In this document: positions 38,257 to 46,535 of the stretch, one piece after another
Layout: every line of letters starts with the position of its first letter
How positions within the stretch are numbered: the first letter of the stretch is position 1
Assembly: GCA_015272165.1 (NCBI GenBank)
Contig: JACYMF010000030.1
Span: 27,599 to 91,598 of the forward strand
Length of the DNA stretch: 64,000 nt
Source of the DNA: Cyanobacterium sp. T60_A2020_053
Lineage (GTDB): Bacteria; Cyanobacteriota; Cyanobacteriia; Cyanobacteriales; Cyanobacteriaceae
Reading direction: 5' to 3'
The notes under the pieces: model-generated
What the model was told of the DNA's origin: nothing
The model's input: the letters and a program-made list of their open reading frames with translations, nothing else
The model's database searches: none
Program-made: the position numbers and the translations under genes

Positions 38257-39750
38257 TTAACTTAAATTACTGCCCAAAGTAAATAAACTAAATAACGTGC
38301 CACTATTCCATAAACTATGAACTAAAATGGAGGCTAACAAGCTACGAGAGCGAGTATAAACGACTCCTAAAAGTATGCCTAATATAGTCAGAGGTAACAC
38401 TTCAGCTAAACTTAAATGCGCCAAGGCAAAAATTAAACTACTAATTATAATAGCGCCCGTCACCGATACATAACGAGTCAGAGAAGGTAGTAAAAACCCC
38501 CTAAACATTATTTCTTCGTAGAGGGGCGCTAAAATTGAAGCGGTGACAAAGAAAATTAACAAGGTAATTTTATCTTGGGATTCTAATGCCAGTAATAGTA
38601 ATGGGTTACTTCCTCCTTTTCCCTGCCATAACTGTTGATTGATGAGAGACACTAAAAACACGAGGGGAATTGCGACAACGTAACCACCTAATCCCCACCA
38701 TAACCAATTTTTGTTTACCCATTTAAACCAACCTTCGGGAAGGGGAAAAAAGGATTTGATGGAAAAATATAGAACAAGTAAACCACTTCCTGCCATCATT
38801 GCGTAACTGAGTAAGACATAAAAGGCTTTGCCTCGAATATCTAAACCAAGAGGAGAAATGCCGGAGACACTAAACAATATAGGTAAAACGAATTGAGAAA
38901 TAAAGAAAAAACCCACTACTAACACTTGTAAAATGATTTCGCTATCCCATGTCAATTCCCAAGATGTTTCGCTATTAGTTGCCAAAATACCTTGATCTTT
39001 TTTCAGTAACCATTGAATAATTAAATATATCAGTAATCCAGCGCCCGTCACCCCCCCGACAAAGGGTATAACACTGAGAAATAATAGCCGAATCATGGCT
39101 TTTTGGGCTAATTCCTGCTGTTGTTGTGCCACCATAGATAATTCTCTTTGATTATCTGTTACTGTATAGAGTTGTTTTAAAGCAGTTAATTTAAACCAAT
39201 CTTTAAGATTATTTTCGATTATTTCTTGACTATTTTCTTCAATTAATTCTGGTTTTAACCACAGATTATTAATGGTAGTTTGGAGGGCGCTGGGAGGAAT
39301 TTCTTGCCATAATTGAGAGGCTTTATTTATATTATTTTCTACGGCTTTAATAATGCCTAATTTTAGCTTAATTTCATTAGCAATTTGACTATTTTCTTGA
39401 TTGCTCTGAGCTAAATTTTCTCTAGGGTTATCAACTAAATTAGCTACATTTTCGCTAGAATAATTATCCAAACCATTGAGAGCTTTAATATATTGTTTTT
39501 CTGCGGTTTGATAAGGATTTATACCGACTAAACTATCAGCTAAACTCTGAAGATTATTGCCGATCTGCTCATCTTTATCTCCTTTAAATTCTGCCACATT
39601 AAGGAGTAGATTAGTTTGATATAATTCTAATTGGTATTGTACTTGTGATTGGGATACACTTTGACTAAGGGCAAAAATTACACTAAATAGGGAAAATATA
39701 CTAAGTAAGCCAATAATAAATTTTTTAAATGTCATTATCGATGTTGGCAT
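38257..39750 (-). CDS. CPBP-family intramembrane metalloprotease (Abi)
   Basis: 497 residues. The N-terminal half (after one span) is a helical extracytoplasmic region; the C-terminal half has about eight spans with CPBP motifs LYEEIMFRGFLLPSL (EExxxR), FALAHLSLAEV (FxxxH) and ILVHSLWNSGTLF (HxxxN). Such proteins cleave substrates or process prenylated or anchored peptides; the target is unknown. Confidence 0.87.
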   Translation of the reverse strand: MPTSIMTFKKFIIGLLSIFSLFSVIFALSQSVSQSQVQYQLELYQTNLLLNVAEFKGDKDEQIGNNLQSLADSLVGINPYQTAEKQYIKALNGLDNYSSENVANLVDNPRENLAQSNQENSQIANEIKLKLGIIKAVENNINKASQLWQEIPPSALQTTINNLWLKPELIEENSQEIIENNLKDWFKLTALKQLYTVTDNQRELSMVAQQQQELAQKAMIRLLFLSVIPFVGGVTGAGLLIYLIIQWLLKKDQGILATNSETSWELTWDSEIILQVLVVGFFFISQFVLPILFSVSGISPLGLDIRGKAFYVLLSYAMMAGSGLLVLYFSIKSFFPLPEGWFKWVNKNWLWWGLGGYVVAIPLVFLVSLINQQLWQGKGGSNPLLLLALESQDKITLLIFFVTASILAPLYEEIMFRGFLLPSLTRYVSVTGAIIISSLIFALAHLSLAEVLPLTILGILLGVVYTRSRSLLASILVHSLWNSGTLFSLFTLGSNLS

Positions 39751-40114
39751 TTTAAATAATTGTTAATCACTTAGATTATATAGTAATCGTAAGCCAAAAG
39801 GGCAAAAAGCACATGGCAAAGGCAATTTTGCCCCGACTTGTGAAAACACTCTGTTTTGAAAATCCTCTCCTTGAAAGTAGAGAATTAACTGACAAAGGTG
39901 TAAAATTGTATGAGCTAGTTTGTCTCACTCTAATAATTAATTAAGTGAAACTTAGCTGAATCAGTCTTGATAAATATTAGACATCGACCGAATTTATTTT
40001 TTGTGGTTTCGTAGGGGTTGAATAATATTCAACCCTTACAGGCTTCAACTCTGAAAATAGCTATTGTGGGAGAAGTCTATTGATTAATACTAAATAATAC
40101 ATTAATTAAATAAT
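39751..40114. other. Intergenic region with hairpin
   Basis: 364 bases between divergent genes. It contains the stem gtaggggttgaat (40011-40023) with attcaacccttac (40027-40039), a relative of the hairpin at 20620, and a broken word aacactctgttttgaaaatc (39844-39863) of the kind seen at 560-800. No gene seen. Confidence 0.5.
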
Positions 40115-40387
40115 ATGAGTGAAAAAAATAGTTTTGGTAATGGCTTCTTATTCGGTACAGTTATCGGTGGGTTAATTGGTGGTGTTATTGGTGTAATTGT
40201 CACTAAAAAAACAACTGAATTAAATGAAGATAGGGAAGAAAAAAAACAAGCTAATAACTATACAGTAAATAATAACAATATTGAAAATTCTCGCCTCAGT
40301 TTAGAGGAAAAAATTAATCAGCTTAATCACGCTATCGATGATGTCAGGGTAACATTACAAAAAAATACTGATTTAATTGATAATTGA
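40115..40387 (+). CDS. Small membrane protein with glycine-zipper span
   Basis: 90 residues. One span rich in Gly (FLFGTVIGGLIGGVIGVIV, about 12-30) followed by a charged tail with a coiled-coil (LEEKINQLNHAIDDVRVTLQ). This resembles YtxH/Gly-zipper envelope proteins. Function unknown. Followed by a gggcaaaggg repeat tract. Confidence 0.65.
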   Translation: MSEKNSFGNGFLFGTVIGGLIGGVIGVIVTKKTTELNEDREEKKQANNYTVNNNNIENSRLSLEEKINQLNHAIDDVRVTLQKNTDLIDN

Positions 40388-40530
40388 TCAAAGGGGCAAA
40401 GGGCAAAGGGCAAAGGTAAACTTACAAATAAATTAGATTACCATTAAATTTATTTACATCTTGAAAAGATAAATTTATAAACCCTCTATTTTTTGATCAT
40501 TAAAGTTTAGGTATTAAAAATTATTAAAAC

Positions 40531-41535
40531 ATGGATAACTTCATTGAATCTACCATAAACGTTGCTGAGGGAGTTAATTTATCACCCATGGGGTGCGGAA
40601 CGTGGGCATGGGGAAATCAGTTTCTATGGGGCTACAAACCCTCAATGGATGAAGAATTACAACGGGTGTTCAATGACAATGTATCCCATGGTGTAACTTG
40701 GTTCGATACCGGAGACTCTTACGGCACCGGGCGCTATGGAGGGCGCAGTGAGTTATTATTAGGAAAATTCGCTCAAGAATATGCAGGGAAAAACAAGGAA
40801 AATTTAGTTATTGCTACCAAATTGGCTGTATATCCTTGGCGCTTAACACCCCAATCCATGGTGAAAGCCTGTGAAAAATCCGCCCAACGTCTCGGCAGAC
40901 CAGTGAACTTAGTACAAATGCACTGGTCTCCTGCTAAATATTTACCTTGGCAAGAGAAGCCGTTATTAAGAGGTTTAGCACAGTTATATCACGAAAAAAA
41001 GGTGAAAGCCATCGGTTTATCTAATTATGGACCTGATAATTTAATGAAGGCTTATGAATTTTTACGGAGGGAAGGGGTAAAAATTAGCACTCTACAAATA
41101 CAGTATTCTCTTTTATCAACTTATGCTATTTCTGAGTTAGGATTGAAAGATTTATGTCGAGAATTAAATATACAAATTATTGCCTATAGTCCTTTAACTT
41201 TGGGTTTATTAACAGGTAAATATCAGGAAAATACTCCTTTACCAAAAGGCACTAGAAAATGGTTATTTAAACAGTTATTACCTAAAATAAAACCTTTATT
41301 AATGAGATTAAATGATTTTGCTTTAATTCATCAAAAAAGTATGGCACAAGTTGCTCTTAATTGGTGTATTTGTCAAGGCACAATTCCCATACCCGGTGCA
41401 AAAAATACCAGTCAAGCTGAAGAAAATCGAGGGGCGCTGGGGTGGCGTTTATCGACTGATGAGGTGCAAGAGTTAGAAGATATTGCCCTTAATTTGGATA
41501 AAAAAATGATCCAAAATATTTTTCAAACTACTTAG
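40531..41535 (+). CDS. Aldo/keto reductase
   Basis: 334 residues. A TIM-barrel NADPH-dependent oxidoreductase: GCGTWAWGNQFLWGY, WFDTGDSYG (catalytic Asp/Tyr), VIATKLAVYPWR (Lys), LVQMHWSP (His-like position), then IGLSNYG, YSPLTLGLLTGKY and IPIPGAKNTSQAEEN for cofactor phosphate. Substrate unknown. The TAG stop at 41533-41535 overlaps the end of an M1 repeat. Confidence 0.87.
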   Translation: MDNFIESTINVAEGVNLSPMGCGTWAWGNQFLWGYKPSMDEELQRVFNDNVSHGVTWFDTGDSYGTGRYGGRSELLLGKFAQEYAGKNKENLVIATKLAVYPWRLTPQSMVKACEKSAQRLGRPVNLVQMHWSPAKYLPWQEKPLLRGLAQLYHEKKVKAIGLSNYGPDNLMKAYEFLRREGVKISTLQIQYSLLSTYAISELGLKDLCRELNIQIIAYSPLTLGLLTGKYQENTPLPKGTRKWLFKQLLPKIKPLLMRLNDFALIHQKSMAQVALNWCICQGTIPIPGAKNTSQAEENRGALGWRLSTDEVQELEDIALNLDKKMIQNIFQTT

Positions 41536-41792
41536 GTGGTGCTGAATAAATCAAAGCCCTTGTTAAGTAAAGGCTTCCAGCATAATAAAACCCATAAAAG
41601 CTACCTCAACTCCTCTTTTTTCTCTAAAAATTACCTCTTTCCTCTACCCCAGTCAAAAATTATTGATACAAATGAGCAATTTATGAAAAATAACTATTGG
41701 GCTTAACTCTTTAATTTATAAGCATTTTACCTGAAACCTGACACCCGAAATCTGACACCTCCCCTCACTAAAATACTTTTTTAGCAACCCCT
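41534..41792. repeat. Repeat family M1, full copy F
   Basis: 259 bp with ends aggtggtgctgaataaatca and ttttttagcaacccct. Over its length it matches copies A and H. It fills the space between the aldo/keto reductase and the convergent CRR7 gene, and it supplies two bases of the former's stop codon. Confidence 0.78.
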
Positions 41793-41795
41793 ATT

Positions 41796-42053
41796 TTAAG
41801 TTTTTTCCCAGCGCACGACATACCATTGTAAATAGCTATTCTCATCCAGATTAAACTCGCAATAATTATCTAATAAATAATCGGCTTGTGCTTCAATGGT
41901 GGGATATTTTTGCACATCACGGGGTAAATCTGTAGCTAATTTTAAGATGTTTTTAAGTTTAGTAGATAGTTCTTTTTTTGTTAATAATTGTTCGGGTTGG
42001 TTAGTCTCTAAAACCACATAACCATCCTCTTGATACATAATAGAATCTGCCAT
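41796..42053 (-). CDS. CRR7-family protein (NDH-1 related)
   Basis: 85 residues. MADSIMYQEDGYVVLETNQP, then LPRDVQKYPTIEAQADYLLD and YLQWYVVRWEK, matches the chlororespiratory reduction 7 family. Plant CRR7 is needed for accumulation of the chloroplast NDH complex, so a link to NDH-1 assembly is likely but inferred for cyanobacteria. It stands alone between repeats. Confidence 0.75.
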   Translation of the reverse strand: MADSIMYQEDGYVVLETNQPEQLLTKKELSTKLKNILKLATDLPRDVQKYPTIEAQADYLLDNYCEFNLDENSYLQWYVVRWEKT

Positions 42054-42100
42054 ATCTTTCGGTATTATAAAATGTTTAAATAAGTTGTGGCAATTAAGTT

Positions 42101-42210
42101 ATATCAGGTTCAGAAATTGGTTACAAAAAGACTCTATGTCTTCGTAATTTACCCACCGTGTAATGAATTACACGGAACCAACGAGATTACGTTCAATAAA
42201 TTGAACTAAG
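42101..42210. repeat. Repeat family M2, copy 2
   Basis: 110 bp with central palindrome ccgtgtaatgaattacacgg (42156-42175) and outer word ttcaataaattgaactaag. It lies upstream of CRR7 and downstream of the DUF39 gene, both on the minus strand, so it is in the leader of the former's transcript side. Confidence 0.75.
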
Positions 42211-42250
42211 ATTATTTTTAATTGATTCATAATTCATAATTCATTAGCCT

Positions 42251-43438
42251 TTAAAAACTACCATCTTGAGCAACAAAAGAGCTATGCTTAGGCAAGGGCG
42301 CTACAGCTTCAGTAAGGGTAAATTCGCCATCTAAAATGCGTTGTTTCAAGGCTTGGCTAACTTGTCTTGACAGGTATAAACTAGCCACAGAAGCAACTCG
42401 CACTGTTTGCCCCTCAATTTTAATTTTACCACTTTTAAGATGGGCATAACTAGCTAAACCAAAACTAGGGCGCACACGCCGGGGAATGGAAAAATCCATG
42501 ACGGGCGCTACAATATCCTTATCCTCTACAGCGCACCTCGCCACAACTTCTTCACTCAAGAGAGGAATAGGAATCCCCACCCCCAACATCAAAGATGAAC
42601 CATAATTCTTAAAATAACAACCCCGCACCCATTGACGAGTCATTTTCTTGGCATCTCCCACCAATGCCACCGTAGCCGCCGGACCAATAGGCGTATGATT
42701 TGCTAATCTTTTTTGTAAGGGGAAATGCTGTGTTCCTTCCCAAGCGATAAAACCCTCAGCGCCCCCCAAAAATATCTTTGTACCGATGCCTAGCACATCC
42801 AAATCGGGGTCATTTAATAGGGGGGAGTGCGCCCCCACGCTAGAGTAAACAGCGTTGCCTAAACGGGGTAAAAGTGGTCCTAAATAAGTATACAGAGTTC
42901 GATCTCCTCCATTTACCCCCACTATAAAATTTTGATACAAATTACGAGGATTATATAAGTAAAACTGATTAATACTATCTTTAGTAATAGTGGATTCAAA
43001 GGAAGCACGGGGATAACAGTCGGTAACTTGCCCAACGGCTTTAATATTAACGGCTTTACCCGATATTAAATCTTCGATGACGTGCGCCCCTCCCCTTTCA
43101 GGTAAATTAGCTGGTATATTTTCTCCTAACTCATGACTAGAGCCGTATTCAGAGGGAATAGTTGCCCCTAAACAAAGATCAACAGCCCCAAATCCTGCAT
43201 AAGCAGGGACACCATCCAGCCAACATTGACGGATTTTGATAGGTGGATCGGTATGCCCTAGATTAATAATAGCTCCGGATGATTCCATCGGTTCAAAGGT
43301 ACCAGTACAAACTACATCAATTTCTTGATAAGTTTTACTTATGCCTTGCTTTTTGACTTTCGCCTTTAATTCTTCAATGGTACAGACGTTTATTTTTCCT
43401 TGGCTGATTTTGTGGTTAATTTCCGAAATGGTGCGCAT
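42251..43438 (-). CDS. DUF39 homocysteine-biosynthesis protein
   Basis: 395 residues. Starts MRTISEINHKISQGKINVCT and contains VCTGTFEPMESSGAIINLGH, AYAGFGAVDLCLGA, GADRT-like NGGDRTLYTYLG and IFLGGAEGFIAWEGTQH, as in the DUF39 family. In methanogens a DUF39 protein takes part in making homocysteine from aspartate semialdehyde and sulfide; the cyanobacterial members are annotated by homology. An invariant Cys is in VVCTGTF. Confidence 0.82.
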   Translation of the reverse strand: MRTISEINHKISQGKINVCTIEELKAKVKKQGISKTYQEIDVVCTGTFEPMESSGAIINLGHTDPPIKIRQCWLDGVPAYAGFGAVDLCLGATIPSEYGSSHELGENIPANLPERGGAHVIEDLISGKAVNIKAVGQVTDCYPRASFESTITKDSINQFYLYNPRNLYQNFIVGVNGGDRTLYTYLGPLLPRLGNAVYSSVGAHSPLLNDPDLDVLGIGTKIFLGGAEGFIAWEGTQHFPLQKRLANHTPIGPAATVALVGDAKKMTRQWVRGCYFKNYGSSLMLGVGIPIPLLSEEVVARCAVEDKDIVAPVMDFSIPRRVRPSFGLASYAHLKSGKIKIEGQTVRVASVASLYLSRQVSQALKQRILDGEFTLTEAVAPLPKHSSFVAQDGSF

Positions 43439-43589
43439 AAATGTAGTAACAGTTGAATTTTACCCAAATCCCATCTTCCCCCTCAAAATTGTGTTGAAAA
43501 TGCCTTGTTTTTCAATACTTACCTCGACAAATTATCAGTTTACAGCAGTTTTCATTTCCTTAAACCACACTTTAGATTATTAGGAGGAT

Positions 43590-43625
43590 TCTCTTTGCGT
43601 CTTCGCGCCTTTGCGAGAAACAAAA
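43590..43625. repeat. Short dispersed repeat tttgcgtcttcgcgcctttg
   Basis: A palindromic GC-rich word (gcgtcttcgcgcctttgcgaga), known as a common dispersed repeat in many bacterial genomes. Lies between the DUF39 gene and UPF0367. One copy in the window. Confidence 0.45.
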
Positions 43626-43670
43626 AACGTGGTTAATTAATCAGAAATGAACTCTATAAAAACAAGTGTA

Positions 43671-43943
43671 TTACTTATCACTAAGAGCAGCAAAAAAACC
43701 GGGTACTTTAGAACCCATGTTAGCGCCATCTTTTTGAGAAATGATCACTCCTGTAATTTGATCGCTCAAAATAGCAATTTTTTTATCAGTTTGTTTATCG
43801 CAGGTTAACTCAATGATTTCAGGAGTAGGGCTTTTAATTGTCTCAAGGATATGTTGATATAGTTGTTGTGCTTCGCTTTCTTCATTTTTTTGCACTGATA
43901 AGGGCATGGGAATGTATCTAACTAATAAGTCAATGGTAAACAT
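43671..43943 (-). CDS. UPF0367 protein
   Basis: 90 residues. MFTIDLLVRYIPMPLSVQKN, then LYQHILETIKSPTPEIIELTCDKQTDKKIA and a GFFAALSDK end, fits UPF0367, a small family restricted to cyanobacteria and plastids. Function unknown. No membrane span. Single gene. Confidence 0.75.
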   Translation of the reverse strand: MFTIDLLVRYIPMPLSVQKNEESEAQQLYQHILETIKSPTPEIIELTCDKQTDKKIAILSDQITGVIISQKDGANMGSKVPGFFAALSDK

Positions 43944-44091
43944 AGATTGTTGTGATAATTTCTTGATTTTTCCCTCTTTATTTTAGTGGAAAAAGAGTCA
44001 AAGAGTTTAAAAAGACAAGATAACATCCTATCAAATCACGAGGGAAAGCGCCCTCCACCTCACAAAAGCTGGATTTAACAGGGATATTTTT

Positions 44092-44592
44092 TTAGCCAAG
44101 TTTACCGTGACACTGTTTAAACTTTTTGCCGCTGTTGCACCAACAAGGTTCATTTTTCTTGGGTTGAATGGGCGGTAAAATTTCTCCATCAGTGTAAAAC
44201 CATTTACCTTTTTCTTTAATAAAATTAGATCGTTCGTGCAGTTGAGCAAGAGATTCTCCTTCTTGATATACTGCCATAAACTCAACAATCCCTGCTTCAT
44301 CCCCAGATTTGCCTCCTTCGGTATTAAGTACGGTTAAACTGCGCCAGATAAGACTATTAGCAGTAGCCGTAATCATTGCTCTACTATTGGGTTTGCGGTA
44401 CTTAGGATGTTCTGTGTTGAATAGGTAATCTATATTTTTAAGACAGTAAGCAGTATAGCGCGATCTCATCAGTTTTTCGGCGGAGGGCGCTGGTAATTGT
44501 CCTTGTAGATAGACATCACAACATTGATTTAATGGTTTTTGACTTCCACAGGGACAAGGCTGAGAAGAAAGACTATGATTAGAAATAAGCAT
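44092..44592 (-). CDS. YchJ-family SEC-C protein
   Basis: 166 residues. Zinc-binding SEC-C motifs at both ends: PCPCGSQKPLNQCC (17-30) and PCWCNSGKKFKQCHG at the C-terminus. The middle has LMRSRYTAYCLKNIDYLFNT, typical of YchJ/UPF0225 with its NTF2-like fold. Function unknown. Confidence 0.85.
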   Translation of the reverse strand: MLISNHSLSSQPCPCGSQKPLNQCCDVYLQGQLPAPSAEKLMRSRYTAYCLKNIDYLFNTEHPKYRKPNSRAMITATANSLIWRSLTVLNTEGGKSGDEAGIVEFMAVYQEGESLAQLHERSNFIKEKGKWFYTDGEILPPIQPKKNEPCWCNSGKKFKQCHGKLG

Positions 44593-44615
44593 AATTAAAT
44601 GTCGATATAGAATTC

Positions 44616-44801
44616 AAGTTTAAATAGCGGTATAAATCACTATTAAAAGGATCGATTTTTTCATTAACCATCGCCATATATTCCTCCATAGTGGAAATTT
44701 TACCAAGCAAAGCGCCCTCCACCCCAACTCAATACCACAGAGATAAAAACCAGCGCCCACCACCTTAACTCAACACCACTGAGATAAACTCCAGCGCCCT
44801 T
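44616..44801 (-). pseudogene. Degraded partial copy of the acnB 3' region
   Basis: The segment from aagtttaaatagcggtataa to agcgcccttc matches 49831-49976, inside the 3' end of acnB, in the same orientation. The first 110 bases agree closely; after that the copy contains the acnB piece ccaactca...gagataaa...agcgccc twice. The frame is broken. It lies immediately upstream of the YchJ start and beyond the end of the PIN/restriction island. Confidence 0.8.
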
Positions 44802-44840
44802 CTCCGTAAATTATGTTAGAGATGTGTGATAACTATACAC

Positions 44841-45208
44841 TTAAAAACTATCAAAAGGATTCAATACTTTTAATTCACTAATCCAACTAAAATCATCAAT
44901 ATTTCTAGTTATGAGTGTTAAATTATAAACCTTTGCTGTACTTGCAATAATCGCATCGCCTAAAGACATTTTTTTATTTGTTTTAGTTTTACAGCTTGAT
45001 CAATTATAGGTTGAGAAATTTGTAAAATTTCAGAAGCCTTAAAAAACTCCTCAAAATGAGCTTTATCATTATCAGTTAATTTATGATAACCCAGTACTTC
45101 AACATAAGAAAGAGCAGAAACATAGGGAGAATTTTTGCTAATAAATTCCCTTAAAAACTCATTTTCTAGTTGTGCGGCATAAATGATGATATTACTGTCA
45201 ATTAACAT
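44841..45208 (-). pseudogene. PIN-domain toxin with -1 frameshift
   Basis: The first frame starts MLIDSNIIIYAAQLENEFLR and stops after 82 residues at 44960. After an A7 run (minus strand; T at 44969-44975) the next frame continues MSLGDAIIASTAKVYNLTLI, then TRNIDDFSWISELKVLN, to a stop at 44841. Together they form a complete PIN domain of 122 residues if one A is added. The catalytic Asp residues of GDAIIA and TRNIDDF are lost from the in-frame product. The homopolymer makes slippage or a sequencing error possible. Confidence 0.8.
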
Positions 45209-45211
45209 AAT

Positions 45212-45472
45212 TTAATCACGATAGGGAAGGTTTCGATCTTGTCGATTTTCCAGTTGCCACTTTTGGGGATCAATATCAGCAAAATTGCCATTTTTAGCTA
45301 TTTTGTTAAGTGCTTCCGTCATTTTTTGACCGTTAGACTTGTTTTGATTTGTGGCTGTTTCTTCTAAGAAAGTAACATGAATTTTAACAGAAGTATCTAA
45401 TTCCATAATCGGATTTTCTTCAAGCCATTCAATATAATTATTTTTCAAAATAGCCCTAAAAGTTTTTAACAT
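45212..45472 (-). CDS. Antitoxin-like protein paired with the PIN gene
   Basis: 86 residues. It starts MLKTFRAILKNNYIEWLEEN and contains VKIHVTFLEE, like small AbrB-fold or DUF-type antitoxins that precede PIN genes. The C-terminal part (FADIDPQKWQLENRQDRNLP) is typical of a tail that binds PIN toxins. Its stop is 4 bp from the toxin start. The frame is intact. Confidence 0.7.
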   Translation of the reverse strand: MLKTFRAILKNNYIEWLEENPIMELDTSVKIHVTFLEETATNQNKSNGQKMTEALNKIAKNGNFADIDPQKWQLENRQDRNLPYRD

Positions 45473-45555
45473 AATTTTATGTGTGTGAACAGAGTAAATT
45501 ACACGATACTGATTATCAATTTCAGAAAGTTTTAGGTATTTACAATTATACAGTC

Positions 45556-45648
45556 ATAAGCTAAGACGCATTTAATCTTCCTTTTTTTAGTTCTGAATCC
45601 CTTGCTGTAAAAGGTTTGATCTTGCCAAATAGGTGCGTCTTAGCTTAT
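45556..45648. repeat. 93-bp miniature element with 15-bp perfect ends
   Basis: The ends are ataagctaagacgca (45556-45570) and tgcgtcttagcttat (45634-45648), perfectly inverted. There is no reading frame. The right end contains the stop codon of the restriction enzyme gene. No second copy was found in the window. Confidence 0.78.
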
Positions 45649-46517
45649 AAGATTAAATATCCTCTATCTAAACCCTGTTCTAATCCTTTTTCCCAATCAG
45701 TAGTTAAATGTTTTCTAACTATTTCAAACAAATGAATGACAACATCATCGTAAATTGGATTTTTCAGATAAGTTTCCAGATAACGAAATTCTCGATCTGT
45801 ATTTTTTTGTTTTCTGAGAACATAAATTTGATCAACTTTAAATTTTTGTAAGTTAATCGAATCTGTTAATTTAAGCCATTCAGCAACAATAATATAAATA
45901 GCATTAGGATTCCGTAATTTTAGCTGTTCTGCTGCATTGGAAGCACCTTCTAACATAGTTTTATCTAAGTAAGTTTTACATTCGATTGCAACTGCGGGTA
46001 TTTGAAAATGATGGGTTTCTACTTGTTGACTTCCAAAACAAATCAAATCAGCTTTAATATCTATGCCAATCACAAAATCATGATCCTTTGTTTCTAATCT
46101 TACGTTAGGTTTTGTTACCATTTCTTGATAAGAACTAGGACGAAAAAATATATCTTTAAATGTATTTGCTTTCCCTAATAAAGTGGATGGAGAAATATCA
46201 TAAACTAAATCTTTAAATAAGTAAAAAGTAAATTCTTCTAACACTGAAGAATGCAAATTTGAACGAGAATCAAATTTTTCAGCATACTTTTGTTGATCTA
46301 AAAAATTTTTATATATATTAAGTAATTTAACTCTACGTTTAATAATTTTAATATCTTGATCTGTTGATTGTGAAAAAGCTCCTTTTAATTTTTCATTAAT
46401 TCTTTTCCATTTATCATATTGAATACGAATTTCTTGAAGAAATTGTCGAGATTCAGGATCAGTATATTTAGTTTTGTGTGTTTCTTTTTGTTTTAAATTA
46501 TGACCATGAACATACAT
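45645..46517 (-). CDS. Type II restriction endonuclease, Bpu10I-like
   Basis: 290 residues. A PD-(D/E)XK core is visible: D157 in IDIKADLICFG, then E179-C-K181 in PAVAIECKTYLD. The overall form, with MYVHGHNLKQKETHKTKY at the start and SSVLEEFTFYLFKDLV, looks like the Bpu10I family, whose members cut asymmetric sites such as CCTNAGC; this is from memory and should be checked. It follows the methyltransferase by 18 bp with a good ribosome site (aagaggt). The last codons lie in a miniature repeat. Confidence 0.7.
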   Translation of the reverse strand: MYVHGHNLKQKETHKTKYTDPESRQFLQEIRIQYDKWKRINEKLKGAFSQSTDQDIKIIKRRVKLLNIYKNFLDQQKYAEKFDSRSNLHSSVLEEFTFYLFKDLVYDISPSTLLGKANTFKDIFFRPSSYQEMVTKPNVRLETKDHDFVIGIDIKADLICFGSQQVETHHFQIPAVAIECKTYLDKTMLEGASNAAEQLKLRNPNAIYIIVAEWLKLTDSINLQKFKVDQIYVLRKQKNTDREFRYLETYLKNPIYDDVVIHLFEIVRKHLTTDWEKGLEQGLDRGYLIL

Positions 46518-46535
46518 AATTAGTACCTCTTAAAT

